A stretch of 64,000 nucleotides of DNA from Streptomyces sp. SS1-1 (GCF_008973465.1 NZ_WBXN01000004.1:7232501-7296500); one strand, 5' to 3'; positions 50,035 through 58,700 are shown, numbered from the stretch's first letter. Made by a program: numbers and translations. Notes: generated from the sequence alone by a model not told the origin.

Positions 50035-52725
50035 ATGAAGGACGACATGCCCGGCCGGCCCACCGCCCACGCCCTCCTGGCGGACGGCACCACCGTGTGC
50101 GTCCGCCCGGTGGCGCCGGCCGACCACGACCGGATCCGCGCCCTGTACGACGCCATGTCCCCGGAGAACCTGCGCCTGCGCTTCTTCACCGCCGCCCGCA
50201 GCTCCGCCGGGGCCGCCGCCGACCGGGCCTGCGGCCCGCCCCGCCCCGGACACCTGGCCCTGCTGGCCGAGACCGGGGGACAGGTCGTCGGCCTCGCCGA
50301 GTACGACACGGCGGGCGGCCCGGACGCCGGCACCGCCGAGGTCTCCCTCGCGGTCGCCGACCACCTGCACCACCGGGGCATCGGCACCCTCCTCGTCGAG
50401 CACCTGGTCTCCGCGGCCCGCGCCGCCGGCGTCACCACCTTCACCGCCGAGGCGCTCAGCGAGAACCACGAGGTGCTGCGGCTCTTCGCCGGCCTCGGCC
50501 TGCGCACCGCCCGCCACTTCGACGGCCCCGAGGTGCGCTGCACCATCGCCCTCGACGCGGGCGACGGCTATCTGACCGCCGTGGAGGAACGAGGCCGCAC
50601 CGCCGACCTCCTCAGCCTCGACCCCCTGCTGCGTCCCCGGACCGTGGCCGTGGTCGGCGCCGGACGCCGGCCGGGCTCGGCCGGCCGGGCGATCCTGCGC
50701 CAACTGCGCTCCGGCGGCTACCCGGGCCGCCTGTTCGCCGTGAACCCCGCGGCCCGCTCGATCCTCGGCGTCCCCTGCCACCCTGCCGTGGACGCACTGC
50801 CCGCGACACCCGACCTCGCGGTGCTCGCCGTCCCCGCCGCCGCGGTCCCCGGGGCCGCCGAGGAGTGCGGCAAGGCGGGCGTACGGGCCCTCGTCGTCGT
50901 CACGGGCGGGCTGGACGCCGGTCAGGGCCGCGACCTGCTGGACACCTGCCGGTCGCACGGGATGCGGCTGGCCGGCCCCAACTGCCTCGGCCTCGCGAAC
51001 ACCGGACAGCACCTGTACGCCACGTTCGCGGCGCGCCCCCCGAACGCCGGCACGGCCGGGGTCGCCGTGCAGTCCGGCGGCGTGGGCATCGCCCTGCTCG
51101 ACGGGCTGTCCCGGCTCGGCATCGGCGTCTCCTCCTTCGTCTCCCTCGGCGACAAGTACGACGTCAGCGGCAACGACATGCTCCAGTGGTGGGAGAGCGA
51201 CGGCCGCACCGACCTCGCCGTGCTGCACCTGGAGTCCTTCGGCAGCCCGCGCGCCTTCTCCCGTACCGCCCGGCGCGTGACCCGGCGGATGCCGGTCCTG
51301 ACCGTCGACGCGGGCCGCACCGAGGCCGGCCGGCGCGCCGCCGCCTCCCACACCGCGGCCGCAGCGACCCGCACCATGACACGCGCCGCCCTGTTCACAC
51401 AGGCCGGTGTCACGGCGACCCGCTCCTGCGGCGAACTCCTCGAGACCGCCGCCCTGCTGCACTCCCAGCCCCTGCCCGCCGGCCCCCGCGTCGCGATCGT
51501 CACCAACGCGGGCGGCGCCGGCGTCCTCACCGCCGACGCCTGCGCGGAAGCCGGACTCCAGCTCCCCGAACCCACCCCCGACCTGGCGGCCGCCCTGCTC
51601 ACCGCCCTGCCCGACGACGCCGTCGCCGGCAACCCCGTCGACACCGGAGCCGCCGTCACCGAGGACCGCCTGACCGCCTGCGTGGACCGGCTGGTGCGCC
51701 ACCGCGCCGTGGACGCGGTCGTCGTCGCCCTCGTCCCCACGGCGCTCACCGCCGCCACCGGCGACGACCTCGTCCGCGCCCTGACCCGGTCCGGACGGCT
51801 CCCCAAGCCGGTCGTCGCCGTCCGGCTCGACCAGGCCCTGCCCGTCGAACTGCTGCCCGCCGCCGACGGCACCGCCGTCCCGTCCTACGCCGAACCCCAG
51901 GCGGCCGCCCGCGCCCTGGCGCACGCCGCCCGCCGCGCCGCCTGGCTCGCCCGCCCCGTCGGCACCGTCCCCGACCTCGACGGCGTCGAGACCGGCCGGG
52001 CCCGTACCGTCGCCGACACCTTCCTCGACCGCCACCCTGACGGCGGGTGGCTGCACCCGCGCGCGTGCGCCGAACTCCTCGGCTGCTACGGCATCCCGCA
52101 GGCACCCTGGGCCTGGGCCGAGACCGAGGACGACGCCGTGCTCGCCGCCGAGCGGCTGCGCGGCTTCGACGGGCGCGTCGTGATGAAGGGGTACTGGCCC
52201 GGTCTCGTGCACAAGAGCGCCGCCCACGCCGTCCACCTCGACCTGCGCGGCGACTCTCAGGTCCGGGCCGCCTTCCGCGACCTGGAGACCCGCTTCGCCG
52301 GGCTGCTGGAGGGCGTCCTCGTCCAGCCGCTCGCCGACCGCGGCACCGAACTGTTCGCCGGTGTCGTGCAGGACGAGGTCTTCGGCCCGCTCGTCCTGTT
52401 CGGGCTCGGCGGCGCCGCCACCGACGTCCTCGCCGACCACGCGGCCCGTCTCGCCCCGCTCACCGACCACGACGTGCACGACCTGATCACCTCGCCCCGG
52501 TGCGCGCCCCTCCTCCTCGGTGCGGACGGCGCCCGGCCCGTCGACCTCGCCGGACTCGAACAACTGCTGCTGCGCCTCTCCCGGCTGGCGGCCGACCTGC
52601 CGCAACTGGCCGAGGCCGACCTCAACCCCGTGCTCGCGACACCGGGCGGCGTCACCGTGCTCGACGCACGGGTCCGCCTGGTGCCCCGGGCACCCCACGA
52701 CCCGTATCTGCGCCGGCTCCGCTGA
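50035..52725 (+). CDS. GNAT acetyltransferase fused to ADP-forming acyl-CoA synthetase (Pat-like)
   Basis: An 896-residue protein of the PatZ/PatA lysine-acetyltransferase type, with the GNAT domain at the N-terminus, as in Streptomyces PatA. Order: GNAT (about 15-165; HHRGIGTLLVEHLVSAARAAG is the acetyl-CoA loop), CoA-binding Rossmann (about 198-290; VVGAGRRPGSAGRAILRQL), succinyl-CoA-ligase-like (about 300-640; NAGGAGVLTAD, AGNPVDTGAA) and ATP-grasp (about 680-890; VMKGYWPGLVHKS, ELFAGVVQDEVFGPLVLFGLGG). Pat enzymes acetylate and inhibit acetyl-CoA synthetase and other proteins. Downstream genes follow at 10 and 24 bp. Whether the synthetase half retains activity cannot be read here. Confidence 0.9.
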   Translation: MKDDMPGRPTAHALLADGTTVCVRPVAPADHDRIRALYDAMSPENLRLRFFTAARSSAGAAADRACGPPRPGHLALLAETGGQVVGLAEYDTAGGPDAGTAEVSLAVADHLHHRGIGTLLVEHLVSAARAAGVTTFTAEALSENHEVLRLFAGLGLRTARHFDGPEVRCTIALDAGDGYLTAVEERGRTADLLSLDPLLRPRTVAVVGAGRRPGSAGRAILRQLRSGGYPGRLFAVNPAARSILGVPCHPAVDALPATPDLAVLAVPAAAVPGAAEECGKAGVRALVVVTGGLDAGQGRDLLDTCRSHGMRLAGPNCLGLANTGQHLYATFAARPPNAGTAGVAVQSGGVGIALLDGLSRLGIGVSSFVSLGDKYDVSGNDMLQWWESDGRTDLAVLHLESFGSPRAFSRTARRVTRRMPVLTVDAGRTEAGRRAAASHTAAAATRTMTRAALFTQAGVTATRSCGELLETAALLHSQPLPAGPRVAIVTNAGGAGVLTADACAEAGLQLPEPTPDLAAALLTALPDDAVAGNPVDTGAAVTEDRLTACVDRLVRHRAVDAVVVALVPTALTAATGDDLVRALTRSGRLPKPVVAVRLDQALPVELLPAADGTAVPSYAEPQAAARALAHAARRAAWLARPVGTVPDLDGVETGRARTVADTFLDRHPDGGWLHPRACAELLGCYGIPQAPWAWAETEDDAVLAAERLRGFDGRVVMKGYWPGLVHKSAAHAVHLDLRGDSQVRAAFRDLETRFAGLLEGVLVQPLADRGTELFAGVVQDEVFGPLVLFGLGGAATDVLADHAARLAPLTDHDVHDLITSPRCAPLLLGADGARPVDLAGLEQLLLRLSRLAADLPQLAEADLNPVLATPGGVTVLDARVRLVPRAPHDPYLRRLR

Positions 52726-52735
52726 GGAGGCCCCC

Positions 52736-53440
52736 ATGAGGCACGACAAGGTCGGCTCGGTCATGACGACGGACGTCGTCCGAGCCGAGTACGGCACCCC
52801 GTTCAAAGAGGTGGCCCGGCTGCTCGGCGGACACCGCATCAGCGGGCTCCCGGTCGTGGACGACGACGAGATGGTCCTCGGCGTGATCTCCGAGACCGAT
52901 CTGCTGGCCCGCCAGGCCGCCCCGCCGGACCCGCCCCGGAGCCGGTTCTCCCTCGGCCGGCTGACCCGCGCCGGACGGCGGCGCGCCGCGAAGGCCCAGG
53001 CCCGCACCGCCGGGCAGCTGATGACCGAACCCCCGGTCACCGTGCACGCCGAGGACACCATCGTCGAGGCGGCCAGGACCATGGCCCGGCACCGGGTGGA
53101 ACGGCTGCCGGTCCTGGACGAGGAGGACCGCCTCGTCGGCATCGTCACCCGCAGGGACCTGCTCCAGGTCTTCCTGCGGCCCGACGCCCGCATCCGCGCC
53201 GAGGTCGTCGACGAGGTGCTGGTGCGCGCCCTGTGGCTGCCGCCGGGCAGCGTCACGGTCACCGTCGTGGAGGGCGTGGTCACGCTGGCCGGCCGGATGG
53301 AACGCAGGAGCGAGACGGAGATCGCCGTGTCGATGACCCGTCAGATCGACGGCGTGGTGGGGGTCGTGAACAAGCTGACCTACCGGCTGGACGACGCGCA
53401 CGCCCGCACCGCGGAACTGTCATGGCCGCGCAGGCCGTGA
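52736..53440 (+). CDS. CBS-pair protein with C-terminal BON domain
   Basis: A 234-residue protein. Two CBS motifs (about 7-60: VMTTDVVRAEYGTPFKEVARLLGGHRISGLPVVDDD; and about 95-150: LMTEPPVTVHAEDTIVEAARTMARHRVERLPVLDEEDRLVGIVTRRDLLQVFL) form one Bateman module that binds adenosyl nucleotides. The last about 65 residues are a BON domain (VTVTVVEGVVTLAGRMERRSETEIAVSMTRQIDGVVGVVN). Probably an energy-charge sensor. GAGGAGG precedes ATG 52736, and it lies in the Pat-like operon. This CBS-BON arrangement is common among actinobacterial stress genes. Confidence 0.92.
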   Translation: MRHDKVGSVMTTDVVRAEYGTPFKEVARLLGGHRISGLPVVDDDEMVLGVISETDLLARQAAPPDPPRSRFSLGRLTRAGRRRAAKAQARTAGQLMTEPPVTVHAEDTIVEAARTMARHRVERLPVLDEEDRLVGIVTRRDLLQVFLRPDARIRAEVVDEVLVRALWLPPGSVTVTVVEGVVTLAGRMERRSETEIAVSMTRQIDGVVGVVNKLTYRLDDAHARTAELSWPRRP

Positions 53441-53464
53441 CCTGAGAGGACGAAGGAGGGCGCC

Positions 53465-53980
53465 ATGACCGCCAAGGTGCTCGTCGCCTACGGGACGACG
53501 AACGGGTCGACGGCGCGGATCGCCGAGACCGTCGCCGAGGTGCTGGACAAGGAGGGCCTCACCGCCGAGGCGCTGCCCGCCCGCACCGTCACGAGCGTGT
53601 GGAGCTACGACGCCGTCGTGATCGGCGGCGCGCTGTACAACGGACGCTGGCACAGGGACGCCCGCCGGTTCGTCCGGCGGCACCGCGAGCACCTGGCCGC
53701 CCGCCCGGTGTGGCTGTTCAGCAGCGGCCCGCTGGACCCGTCGGCCTCCGCACGCGACATCCCGCCGGTGCCCGGCGTGGAACGGGCCATGACCCGGCTG
53801 CACGCCCAGGGGCACGTCACCTTCGGGGGCTGCCTCCAGGAGGGCGCCCGGGGCAGCGTCGCCCGGATGATCCTGCGCAGCGGGAAGGGAGGCGACTTCC
53901 GCGACTTCGCCCGCATCGAGGAGTGGGCCCGCAAGATCGCCGCGGACCTGACGGCCGACGTCCGGGCCGGACGGCTCTGA
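53465..53980 (+). CDS. Flavodoxin-domain protein
   Basis: A 171-residue flavodoxin fold. The phosphate loop is VAYGTTNGSTARIAETVAEVL (residues 6-26, T/S-x-T-G-x-T-like with Asn-Gly-Ser), followed by SYDAVVIGGALYNGRWHRDARRFV and VWLFSSGPLD, the FMN isoalloxazine-contact regions. This is the HemG/protoporphyrinogen-oxidase-like flavodoxin type, but the reaction is unknown. It is the last gene of the Pat-CBS operon (24 bp after the CBS gene) and is convergent with the HxlR gene, only three bases between stops. Confidence 0.88.
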   Translation: MTAKVLVAYGTTNGSTARIAETVAEVLDKEGLTAEALPARTVTSVWSYDAVVIGGALYNGRWHRDARRFVRRHREHLAARPVWLFSSGPLDPSASARDIPPVPGVERAMTRLHAQGHVTFGGCLQEGARGSVARMILRSGKGGDFRDFARIEEWARKIAADLTADVRAGRL

Positions 53981-53983
53981 GCG

Positions 53984-54424
53984 TCAGGCGGACTGCGCGT
54001 CGTACGTCTCGCGGTGGCCCAGCACGTCGTCCATGTGCGCCTCGGCCCACGCCTTGAGGCCGCGCATCATCGCGCACAGCGACAGCCCGAGGTCCGTCAG
54101 CTCGTACGACACCGTCACGGGCACCGTCGGCACCACGGTCCGCGACACCAGCCCGTCACGCTCCAGGGAGCGCAGCGTCTGCGTGAGCATCTTCTGGCTG
54201 ACACCGGCCAGCAGACGCTGCAGCTCCGAGTAGCGCATCGCGCGCGGCTCGCCCCCGCAGGCGTCAGGCCCGCTCGCGCCGCCGCCGCCGAGCGCGGCCA
54301 GGACCAGCGTGACCCACTTGCCGGAGATCCGGTCGAGCAACTGGCGGCTGGGACACACCGCCAGGAAGGCGTCGTACGCCACCTTCGCCCGGACCCGCTC
54401 CTGCTCCGCCGTCGTCGTCGCCAT
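53984..54424 (-). CDS. HxlR-family regulator
   Basis: A 146-residue winged-helix protein. The N-terminal Cys (CPSRQLLDRISGKWVTLVL) and MRYSELQRLLAGVSQKMLTQTLRSLERDGLVSRTVVPTVPVTVSYELTDLGLSL are the HxlR/YodB pattern, including the reactive-cysteine position (Cys29 region) used by redox-sensing members. ATG 54424 is the start; a longer frame to 54499 would run through the operator palindrome. It is divergent from an aldo/keto reductase, its likely target, with a 14-bp perfect palindrome between them. It may sense electrophiles or quinones. Confidence 0.92.
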   Translation of the reverse strand: MATTTAEQERVRAKVAYDAFLAVCPSRQLLDRISGKWVTLVLAALGGGGASGPDACGGEPRAMRYSELQRLLAGVSQKMLTQTLRSLERDGLVSRTVVPTVPVTVSYELTDLGLSLCAMMRGLKAWAEAHMDDVLGHRETYDAQSA

Positions 54425-54456
54425 CGGCCGTCTCCTCCCACCGTCGGGTGCCCTAC

Positions 54457-54470
54457 GCACTTCGAAGTGC
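54457..54470. promoter_or_regulatory. Perfect 14-bp palindrome, probable HxlR operator
   Basis: GCACTTCGAAGTGC lies between the divergent HxlR and aldo/keto-reductase genes, 33 bp from the former and 85 bp from the latter. Confidence 0.7.
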
Positions 54471-54554
54471 CTACTTCCCTCGGGGAAGCTGCCCACCAAT
54501 AGTGGTGCAAGGCGCCGTCAGGCACCAGCGGCTGATCCGACCGAAAGGCACACC

Positions 54555-55427
54555 ATGAGCACCCCCTCCGTCCCGCTCCCCGGCGGCACCTACACCCTGG
54601 GCGACCTGACCGTCACCCGCTTCGGCTATGGCGCGATGCAGCTGGCCGGCCCCGGCGTCATGGGCCCGCCCGCCGACCGCGAGGGCGCTCTCGCCGTCCT
54701 GCGCGAGGCCGTCGCCCTCGGCGTCACGCACATCGACACGGCCGACGCGTACGGCCCGCACCTCACCAACGAGCTGATCCGCGAGGCGCTGCACCCGTAC
54801 CCCGGGCACCTGCGCATCGCGACCAAGGTGGGGGCGACCCGGGACGCCGACGGCGGCTGGCCCCCGGCCCGCCGGCCCGAGGACGTGCGCCGCGCCGTCG
54901 AGGACAACCTGGAGCGCCTGGGCCTCGACACGCTGGATCTGGTCAATCTGCGGCTCGGCGACGCCCGGGGCCCCGTGCCGGGGTCGCTCGCGGAGCCGTT
55001 CGAGACGCTCGTCGGGCTTCAGCGGCAGGGCCTGGTCCGGCATCTCGGGGTGAGCAACGCGACGGCGGAGCAGGTCGCCGAGGCCCGTGCGATCGCCCCG
55101 ATCGTGTGCGTGCAGAACCTGTACAACCTGGCCCACCGTCAGGACGACGAGCTGATCGACGAACTCGCCGAGGCGGGCATCGCGTACGTGCCGTTCTTCC
55201 CCCTCGGCGGCTTCACCCCGCTGCAGTCCTCCGCGCTCACGGCCGTCGCCACCCGGCTGGACGCGACACCGATGTCCGTCGCCCTCGCCTGGCTGCTGCG
55301 GAGGTCGCCGAACATCCTGCTGATCCCCGGCACCTCGTCGGTGACGCATCTGCGGGAGAACATCGCGGGAGCGGGCCTCACGCTCTCCGAGGACGACGTC
55401 GCCGAGCTCGACAAGATCGGGCGCTGA
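54555..55427 (+). CDS. Aldo/keto reductase with His-to-Asn catalytic change
   Basis: A 290-residue TIM-barrel NADPH oxidoreductase. Of the catalytic tetrad, Asp61 and Tyr66 (HIDTADAYGPHLTNE) and Lys91 (IATKVG) are present. The position normally held by His is Asn131 (LDLVNLRLGD). Steroid 5-beta-reductases show that changing this His alters reaction type, so the substrate range may be unusual. NADPH-binding IPGTSSVTHLREN is conserved. It is divergent from the HxlR gene. Length is normal. Confidence 0.93.
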   Translation: MSTPSVPLPGGTYTLGDLTVTRFGYGAMQLAGPGVMGPPADREGALAVLREAVALGVTHIDTADAYGPHLTNELIREALHPYPGHLRIATKVGATRDADGGWPPARRPEDVRRAVEDNLERLGLDTLDLVNLRLGDARGPVPGSLAEPFETLVGLQRQGLVRHLGVSNATAEQVAEARAIAPIVCVQNLYNLAHRQDDELIDELAEAGIAYVPFFPLGGFTPLQSSALTAVATRLDATPMSVALAWLLRRSPNILLIPGTSSVTHLRENIAGAGLTLSEDDVAELDKIGR

Positions 55428-55438
55428 CGCCCCGCAGC

Positions 55439-56350
55439 TCACACGCGGGCCGCGCTCACCGGCCCCGACGCGAGCGTCAGTTCGCGGAACGCGGCGACCA
55501 CGGGCCGCAGGTCCACCCGGTGCCAGGCCGCCCACAGCTGAACGGAGCGGTCGTGCCAGGGGAGTTCACGCACGGCGACCGCCTCCGACATGCCGCGCAC
55601 CATGCTCCGCTGCACCAGGGCGAGCCCCAGCCCGGACGCGACCAGGCCGAGCGCGGTCAGCGGCTCGGCGGCGTCCATGCGGATGTCCGGGGTGAACCCG
55701 GACGCCGCGCAGGACGCGACGAAGGTGTCCCGCCAGGACGGGTCCTGGGGATTCTCCACGGCGATCCACGGCTGCCCGTCCAGGTCCTCGGGCCGCACCT
55801 CGGGCCGCTCGGCGAGCGGATGCCCGGCGGGCACCGCGAGCAGCAGCGGGTCCTCCAGCAGGGGAGCGGCCGTCAGCTCGGGGTCCTCGGCGGGCGGCGG
55901 CTCGTGGACGAGCGCGATGTCGAGGCTGCGCTGCCGCAGACCCTCGAACTGCTCGGCGGCGGAGAGGCTGTACAGGGCGACATGGATGCCGGGACGCTCG
56001 TCGTGCAGGGAGCGCAGCGCGGCGGGCAGCACGCCCGTGTGCATGGCGTCGGCGATGTAGCCGACGCACAGGCCGCCCTCCTCGCCGCGTCCCAGCCGGC
56101 GCCCCAGGTTCTCCAGCCGGTCGGCGTGCCGCAGCAGCGCCCGGGCCTCCGACAGGAAGACCTGGCCGTCACGGGTGAGCCGGATCCGCTGCTGCCCCCG
56201 CTCGAACAGGGTCAGGCCCAGGCTCTTCTCCAGCTGGGCGATCTGCCGGCTGAGCGGGGACTGCGAGATGTGCAGGCGCTCGGCGGCCTGACCGACATGC
56301 TCGGTCTCGGCGACCGCCACGAAGTACCGGATCTGGCGCAGGTCCAGCAT
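55439..56350 (-). CDS. LysR-family regulator
   Basis: A 303-residue LysR protein. The N-terminal winged helix (LRQIRYFVAVAETEHVGQAAERLHISQSPLSRQIAQLEKSLGLTLFERG, residues 3-52) is followed by a periplasmic-binding-like sensor domain (about 90-300). ATG 56350 is preceded by the operator region; a longer frame back to 56401 runs through that palindrome. It is divergent from the second aldo/keto reductase at 56516, the likely target, and convergent with the first (11 bp between stops). The inducer is unknown. Confidence 0.93.
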   Translation of the reverse strand: MLDLRQIRYFVAVAETEHVGQAAERLHISQSPLSRQIAQLEKSLGLTLFERGQQRIRLTRDGQVFLSEARALLRHADRLENLGRRLGRGEEGGLCVGYIADAMHTGVLPAALRSLHDERPGIHVALYSLSAAEQFEGLRQRSLDIALVHEPPPAEDPELTAAPLLEDPLLLAVPAGHPLAERPEVRPEDLDGQPWIAVENPQDPSWRDTFVASCAASGFTPDIRMDAAEPLTALGLVASGLGLALVQRSMVRGMSEAVAVRELPWHDRSVQLWAAWHRVDLRPVVAAFRELTLASGPVSAARV

Positions 56351-56373
56351 CGAGACCTCCAGGGACTCAAGTG

Positions 56374-56394
56374 TGTCCAAGCAAGTCTTGGACA
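56374..56394. promoter_or_regulatory. Palindromic LysR operator
   Basis: TGTCCAAG and CTTGGACA are perfect reverse complements around a 5-bp spacer. CTCAAGT flanks both sides (56367-56373 and 56398-56404). It sits 24 bp upstream of the LysR start, the usual autoregulatory position. Confidence 0.78.
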
Positions 56395-56515
56395 GTCTCA
56401 AGTCCCGATCCTACGGTCGGAGAGGTCAGGCCGTCGAAGGCCGGTCCGGTGACCTGGACCACCCGCCGACGCCGGCCTGCGCGTTCCCTTTCCGCACCAT
56501 CACGAGGTACCACCC

Positions 56516-57526
56516 ATGTCGATCACGTCCCTCCTGCCCGGCCGCCTGGGCTTCGGCACCGCCCCGCTGGGCAACATGTTCCGGGCCATCCCCGACGACG
56601 AGGCCGCCGCCACCGTCGACGCCGCCTGGGACCAGGGCATCCGCTACTTCGACACCGCCCCGTTCTACGGCGCCGGACTGTCCGAGATCCGCCTGGGCGA
56701 CGCCCTGGCGGGACGCCCCCGCGACGCCTACGTGCTCAGCACCAAGGTCGGGCGCGTCATCCTCGACGAGACCGAGGACCCCTCCGCCCGCGACCTGGGC
56801 GAGAAGGGCGGCCTCTTCGAGCACGGCCGGCCCAACAAGATGATCAACGACTACTCGGCCGACGCGACCCTGCGGTCCATCGAGGACAGCCTCCGGCGCC
56901 TTCGGACCGACCGCCTCGACATCGTCTGGGTCCACGACGTCGCCCAGGACTTCTACGGCGACGACTGGCTCGCCGCCTACGAGTCCGCCCGCACCGGCGC
57001 CTTCCGCGTCCTGCAGCGCCTGCGCGAGGAGGGCGTCATCAAGGCGTGGGGCCTGGGCGTCAACCGCGTCGAGCCGCTGGAGCTGACCCTCGACCTCGAC
57101 GAGCCCCGGCCGGACGCCTTCCTCCTCGCCGGCCGCTACACCCTCCTCGACCACGACCGGGCCCTGCAGCGCCTGCTGCCCGCCGCCGCGGCCCAGGACG
57201 TCGGCATCGTCGTCGGCGGACCCTACAGCTCCGGCGTCCTCGCCGGCGGACAGCACTTCGAGTACCAGAAGGCACCCGCCGCGGTCCTCGCCAAGGTCGA
57301 CCGCATCAAGGCGCTCGCCGCACGGCACGACGTGCCCATCAAGGCCGCCGCGCTCCAGTTCTCCCTCGCCCACCCCGCCACGGTAGCCGCCGTCCCCGGA
57401 GCCACCCGGCCCAGCCGTATAGCCGAGGACGTCAGCGCCCTCGACGCGAAGGTCCCGGCGGAGTTCTGGACCGCGCTGCGCGCGGAGGGCCTGATCGCGG
57501 CGGACGCCCCCGTGCCGGGCGCCTGA
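56516..57526 (+). CDS. Aldo/keto reductase (D-threo-aldose/pyridoxal dehydrogenase type)
   Basis: A 336-residue TIM-barrel enzyme with the full tetrad Asp46, Tyr51 (RYFDTAPFYGAGLSE), Lys77 (LSTKVGR) and His140 (DIVWVHDV). The insert ILDETEDPSARDLGEKGGLFEHGRPNKMINDYS (residues 82-113, cited by its ends ILDETE and NDYS) is typical of the D-threo-aldose-1-dehydrogenase and L-fucose/pyridoxal-4-dehydrogenase group. It has the LDLDEPRPDAFLLAGRYTLLDH region. It probably oxidises a sugar or aldehyde with NAD(P)+. It is followed after 28 bp by an SRPBCC gene, likely cotranscribed under LysR control. Confidence 0.9.
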   Translation: MSITSLLPGRLGFGTAPLGNMFRAIPDDEAAATVDAAWDQGIRYFDTAPFYGAGLSEIRLGDALAGRPRDAYVLSTKVGRVILDETEDPSARDLGEKGGLFEHGRPNKMINDYSADATLRSIEDSLRRLRTDRLDIVWVHDVAQDFYGDDWLAAYESARTGAFRVLQRLREEGVIKAWGLGVNRVEPLELTLDLDEPRPDAFLLAGRYTLLDHDRALQRLLPAAAAQDVGIVVGGPYSSGVLAGGQHFEYQKAPAAVLAKVDRIKALAARHDVPIKAAALQFSLAHPATVAAVPGATRPSRIAEDVSALDAKVPAEFWTALRAEGLIAADAPVPGA

Positions 57527-57554
57527 CATCCCCTTCCATGATCGGAGTACGACC

Positions 57555-57977
57555 ATGACCACACCCACGAGCACGACCGCGACCCTCGACCTCCCCGTGC
57601 CGGGCGACACCGTCTGGCAGCTGATCGGCGGCTTCGGCGCCCTGCCGGACTGGCTGCCGTACATCCCCGTGAGCGAGCTCGAGGAGGGCGGCCGTGTCCG
57701 CGTCCTGACGAACGAGGAGGGCGGCGTCATCGTCGAACGGCTTCAGCGGTTCGACGACGACGCGCGCACCTACACCTACTCGATCGTGGACGCGCCCTTC
57801 CCCGTCACCGGATACCGCTCCACGCTCACCGTGCACGACACGGACGGCACCGGCTCACGCGTCGAGTGGTCGGGTACCTTCACCCCGGCCGGGGTGAGCG
57901 AGGAGGAGGCGGTCGCCCTGTTCCAGGGCATCTACCGCGACGGCCTCGCCGCCCTGAAGCAGACGCTCGGCGCGTGA
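57555..57977 (+). CDS. SRPBCC (START-like) protein
   Basis: A 140-residue protein of the Bet v1/START-like fold. The N-terminus ATLDLPVPGDTVWQLIGGFGALPDWLPYIPVSELEEGGRVRVLTN is characteristic (WxxIGGFGxLPDWLP). The C-terminal long helix (SEEEAVALFQGIYRDGLAALKQTLGA) closes the ligand cavity. These proteins bind hydrophobic ligands or modify polyketides; specificity is unknown. It follows the aldo/keto reductase closely. Confidence 0.85.
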   Translation: MTTPTSTTATLDLPVPGDTVWQLIGGFGALPDWLPYIPVSELEEGGRVRVLTNEEGGVIVERLQRFDDDARTYTYSIVDAPFPVTGYRSTLTVHDTDGTGSRVEWSGTFTPAGVSEEEAVALFQGIYRDGLAALKQTLGA

Positions 57978-57979
57978 GG

Positions 57980-58012
57980 GCGGACGCTCCGCGCGTGACG
58001 CGGACGCTCCGC
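57980..58012 (+). terminator. Twin short hairpins after SRPBCC gene
   Basis: GCGGACGCTCCGC occurs twice (57980-57992 and 58000-58012), each able to fold into a 5-bp stem. Weak individually; they may end the operon. Confidence 0.4.
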
Positions 58013-58037
58013 GCCGGAGAAGGACGACGCCGGAGCC

Positions 58038-58700
58038 TCAGCCGCTGAACTCCGGCTGCCGCTCCGGCGAGGCCGCCGCCAGGGCGTCCTGGACCTCCTT
58101 CACACCGCCCCGCAGGCCGTAGACGGGGGTGCCGGGCTGCTGACGCCAGGAGTCGTCCAGCCCGCCCGCGTCGACGGCGTCGAAGCCCAGCTCCTCGATC
58201 AGCGCCATGACCTTGCGCTTCGCCGCCTCGTCGTCGCCCGCCACGGGCAGCGCCATCCGGTCGGGAGCGCCCTCGGGCCGCGCGCGGTCGAGGAGGTCCT
58301 GGGCGTAGGTGCCGTTGAACGCCTTGATCACGGGGTGCCCGAGGTGACGCTCGGTCCAGCGGCTCTCGGTCAGGCCCTCGTCCTCGATCCCGGCGATCCG
58401 CCCGTCACGCTGCTTCGGGTAGTAGTTGCCGGTGTCGATGACCACGGCGCCCTCGGCCGCCCCGTCCAGCAGGCCGGACGGCAGGTCCGGGACCGCCTTG
58501 ACGGGGACGGTGACGATGACGATCTCCGCGTCCTCGGCCGCCTCCGTCGCGGGCACCGCGGTGGCCCCGGTCTCCTCCGCGAGCTCCCTCAGGGTCTCGG
58601 GGCCACGGGAGTTGGCGACCGAGACGTCGTGCCCGAGCGCGGTGAGACGACGGGTGAGGTTGCCGCCGATGTTGCCGGCGCCGATGATGCCGATCTTCAT
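58038..58700 (-). CDS. F420:NADP-reductase-like dinucleotide-binding protein
   Basis: A 220-residue Rossmann-fold protein. GxGxxG motif is seen in MKIGIIGAGNIGGNLTRRLTALG, followed by SVANSRGPETL, where Ser/Arg after the second strand favours NADP. Family members reduce NADP+ with F420H2 or act on other electron carriers; YYPKQRDGRIAGIEDEGLTE and HPVIKAFNG fit the F420-dependent NADP reductase pattern. Substrate choice is uncertain. It is convergent with the SRPBCC gene. Confidence 0.85.
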   Translation of the reverse strand: MKIGIIGAGNIGGNLTRRLTALGHDVSVANSRGPETLRELAEETGATAVPATEAAEDAEIVIVTVPVKAVPDLPSGLLDGAAEGAVVIDTGNYYPKQRDGRIAGIEDEGLTESRWTERHLGHPVIKAFNGTYAQDLLDRARPEGAPDRMALPVAGDDEAAKRKVMALIEELGFDAVDAGGLDDSWRQQPGTPVYGLRGGVKEVQDALAAASPERQPEFSG

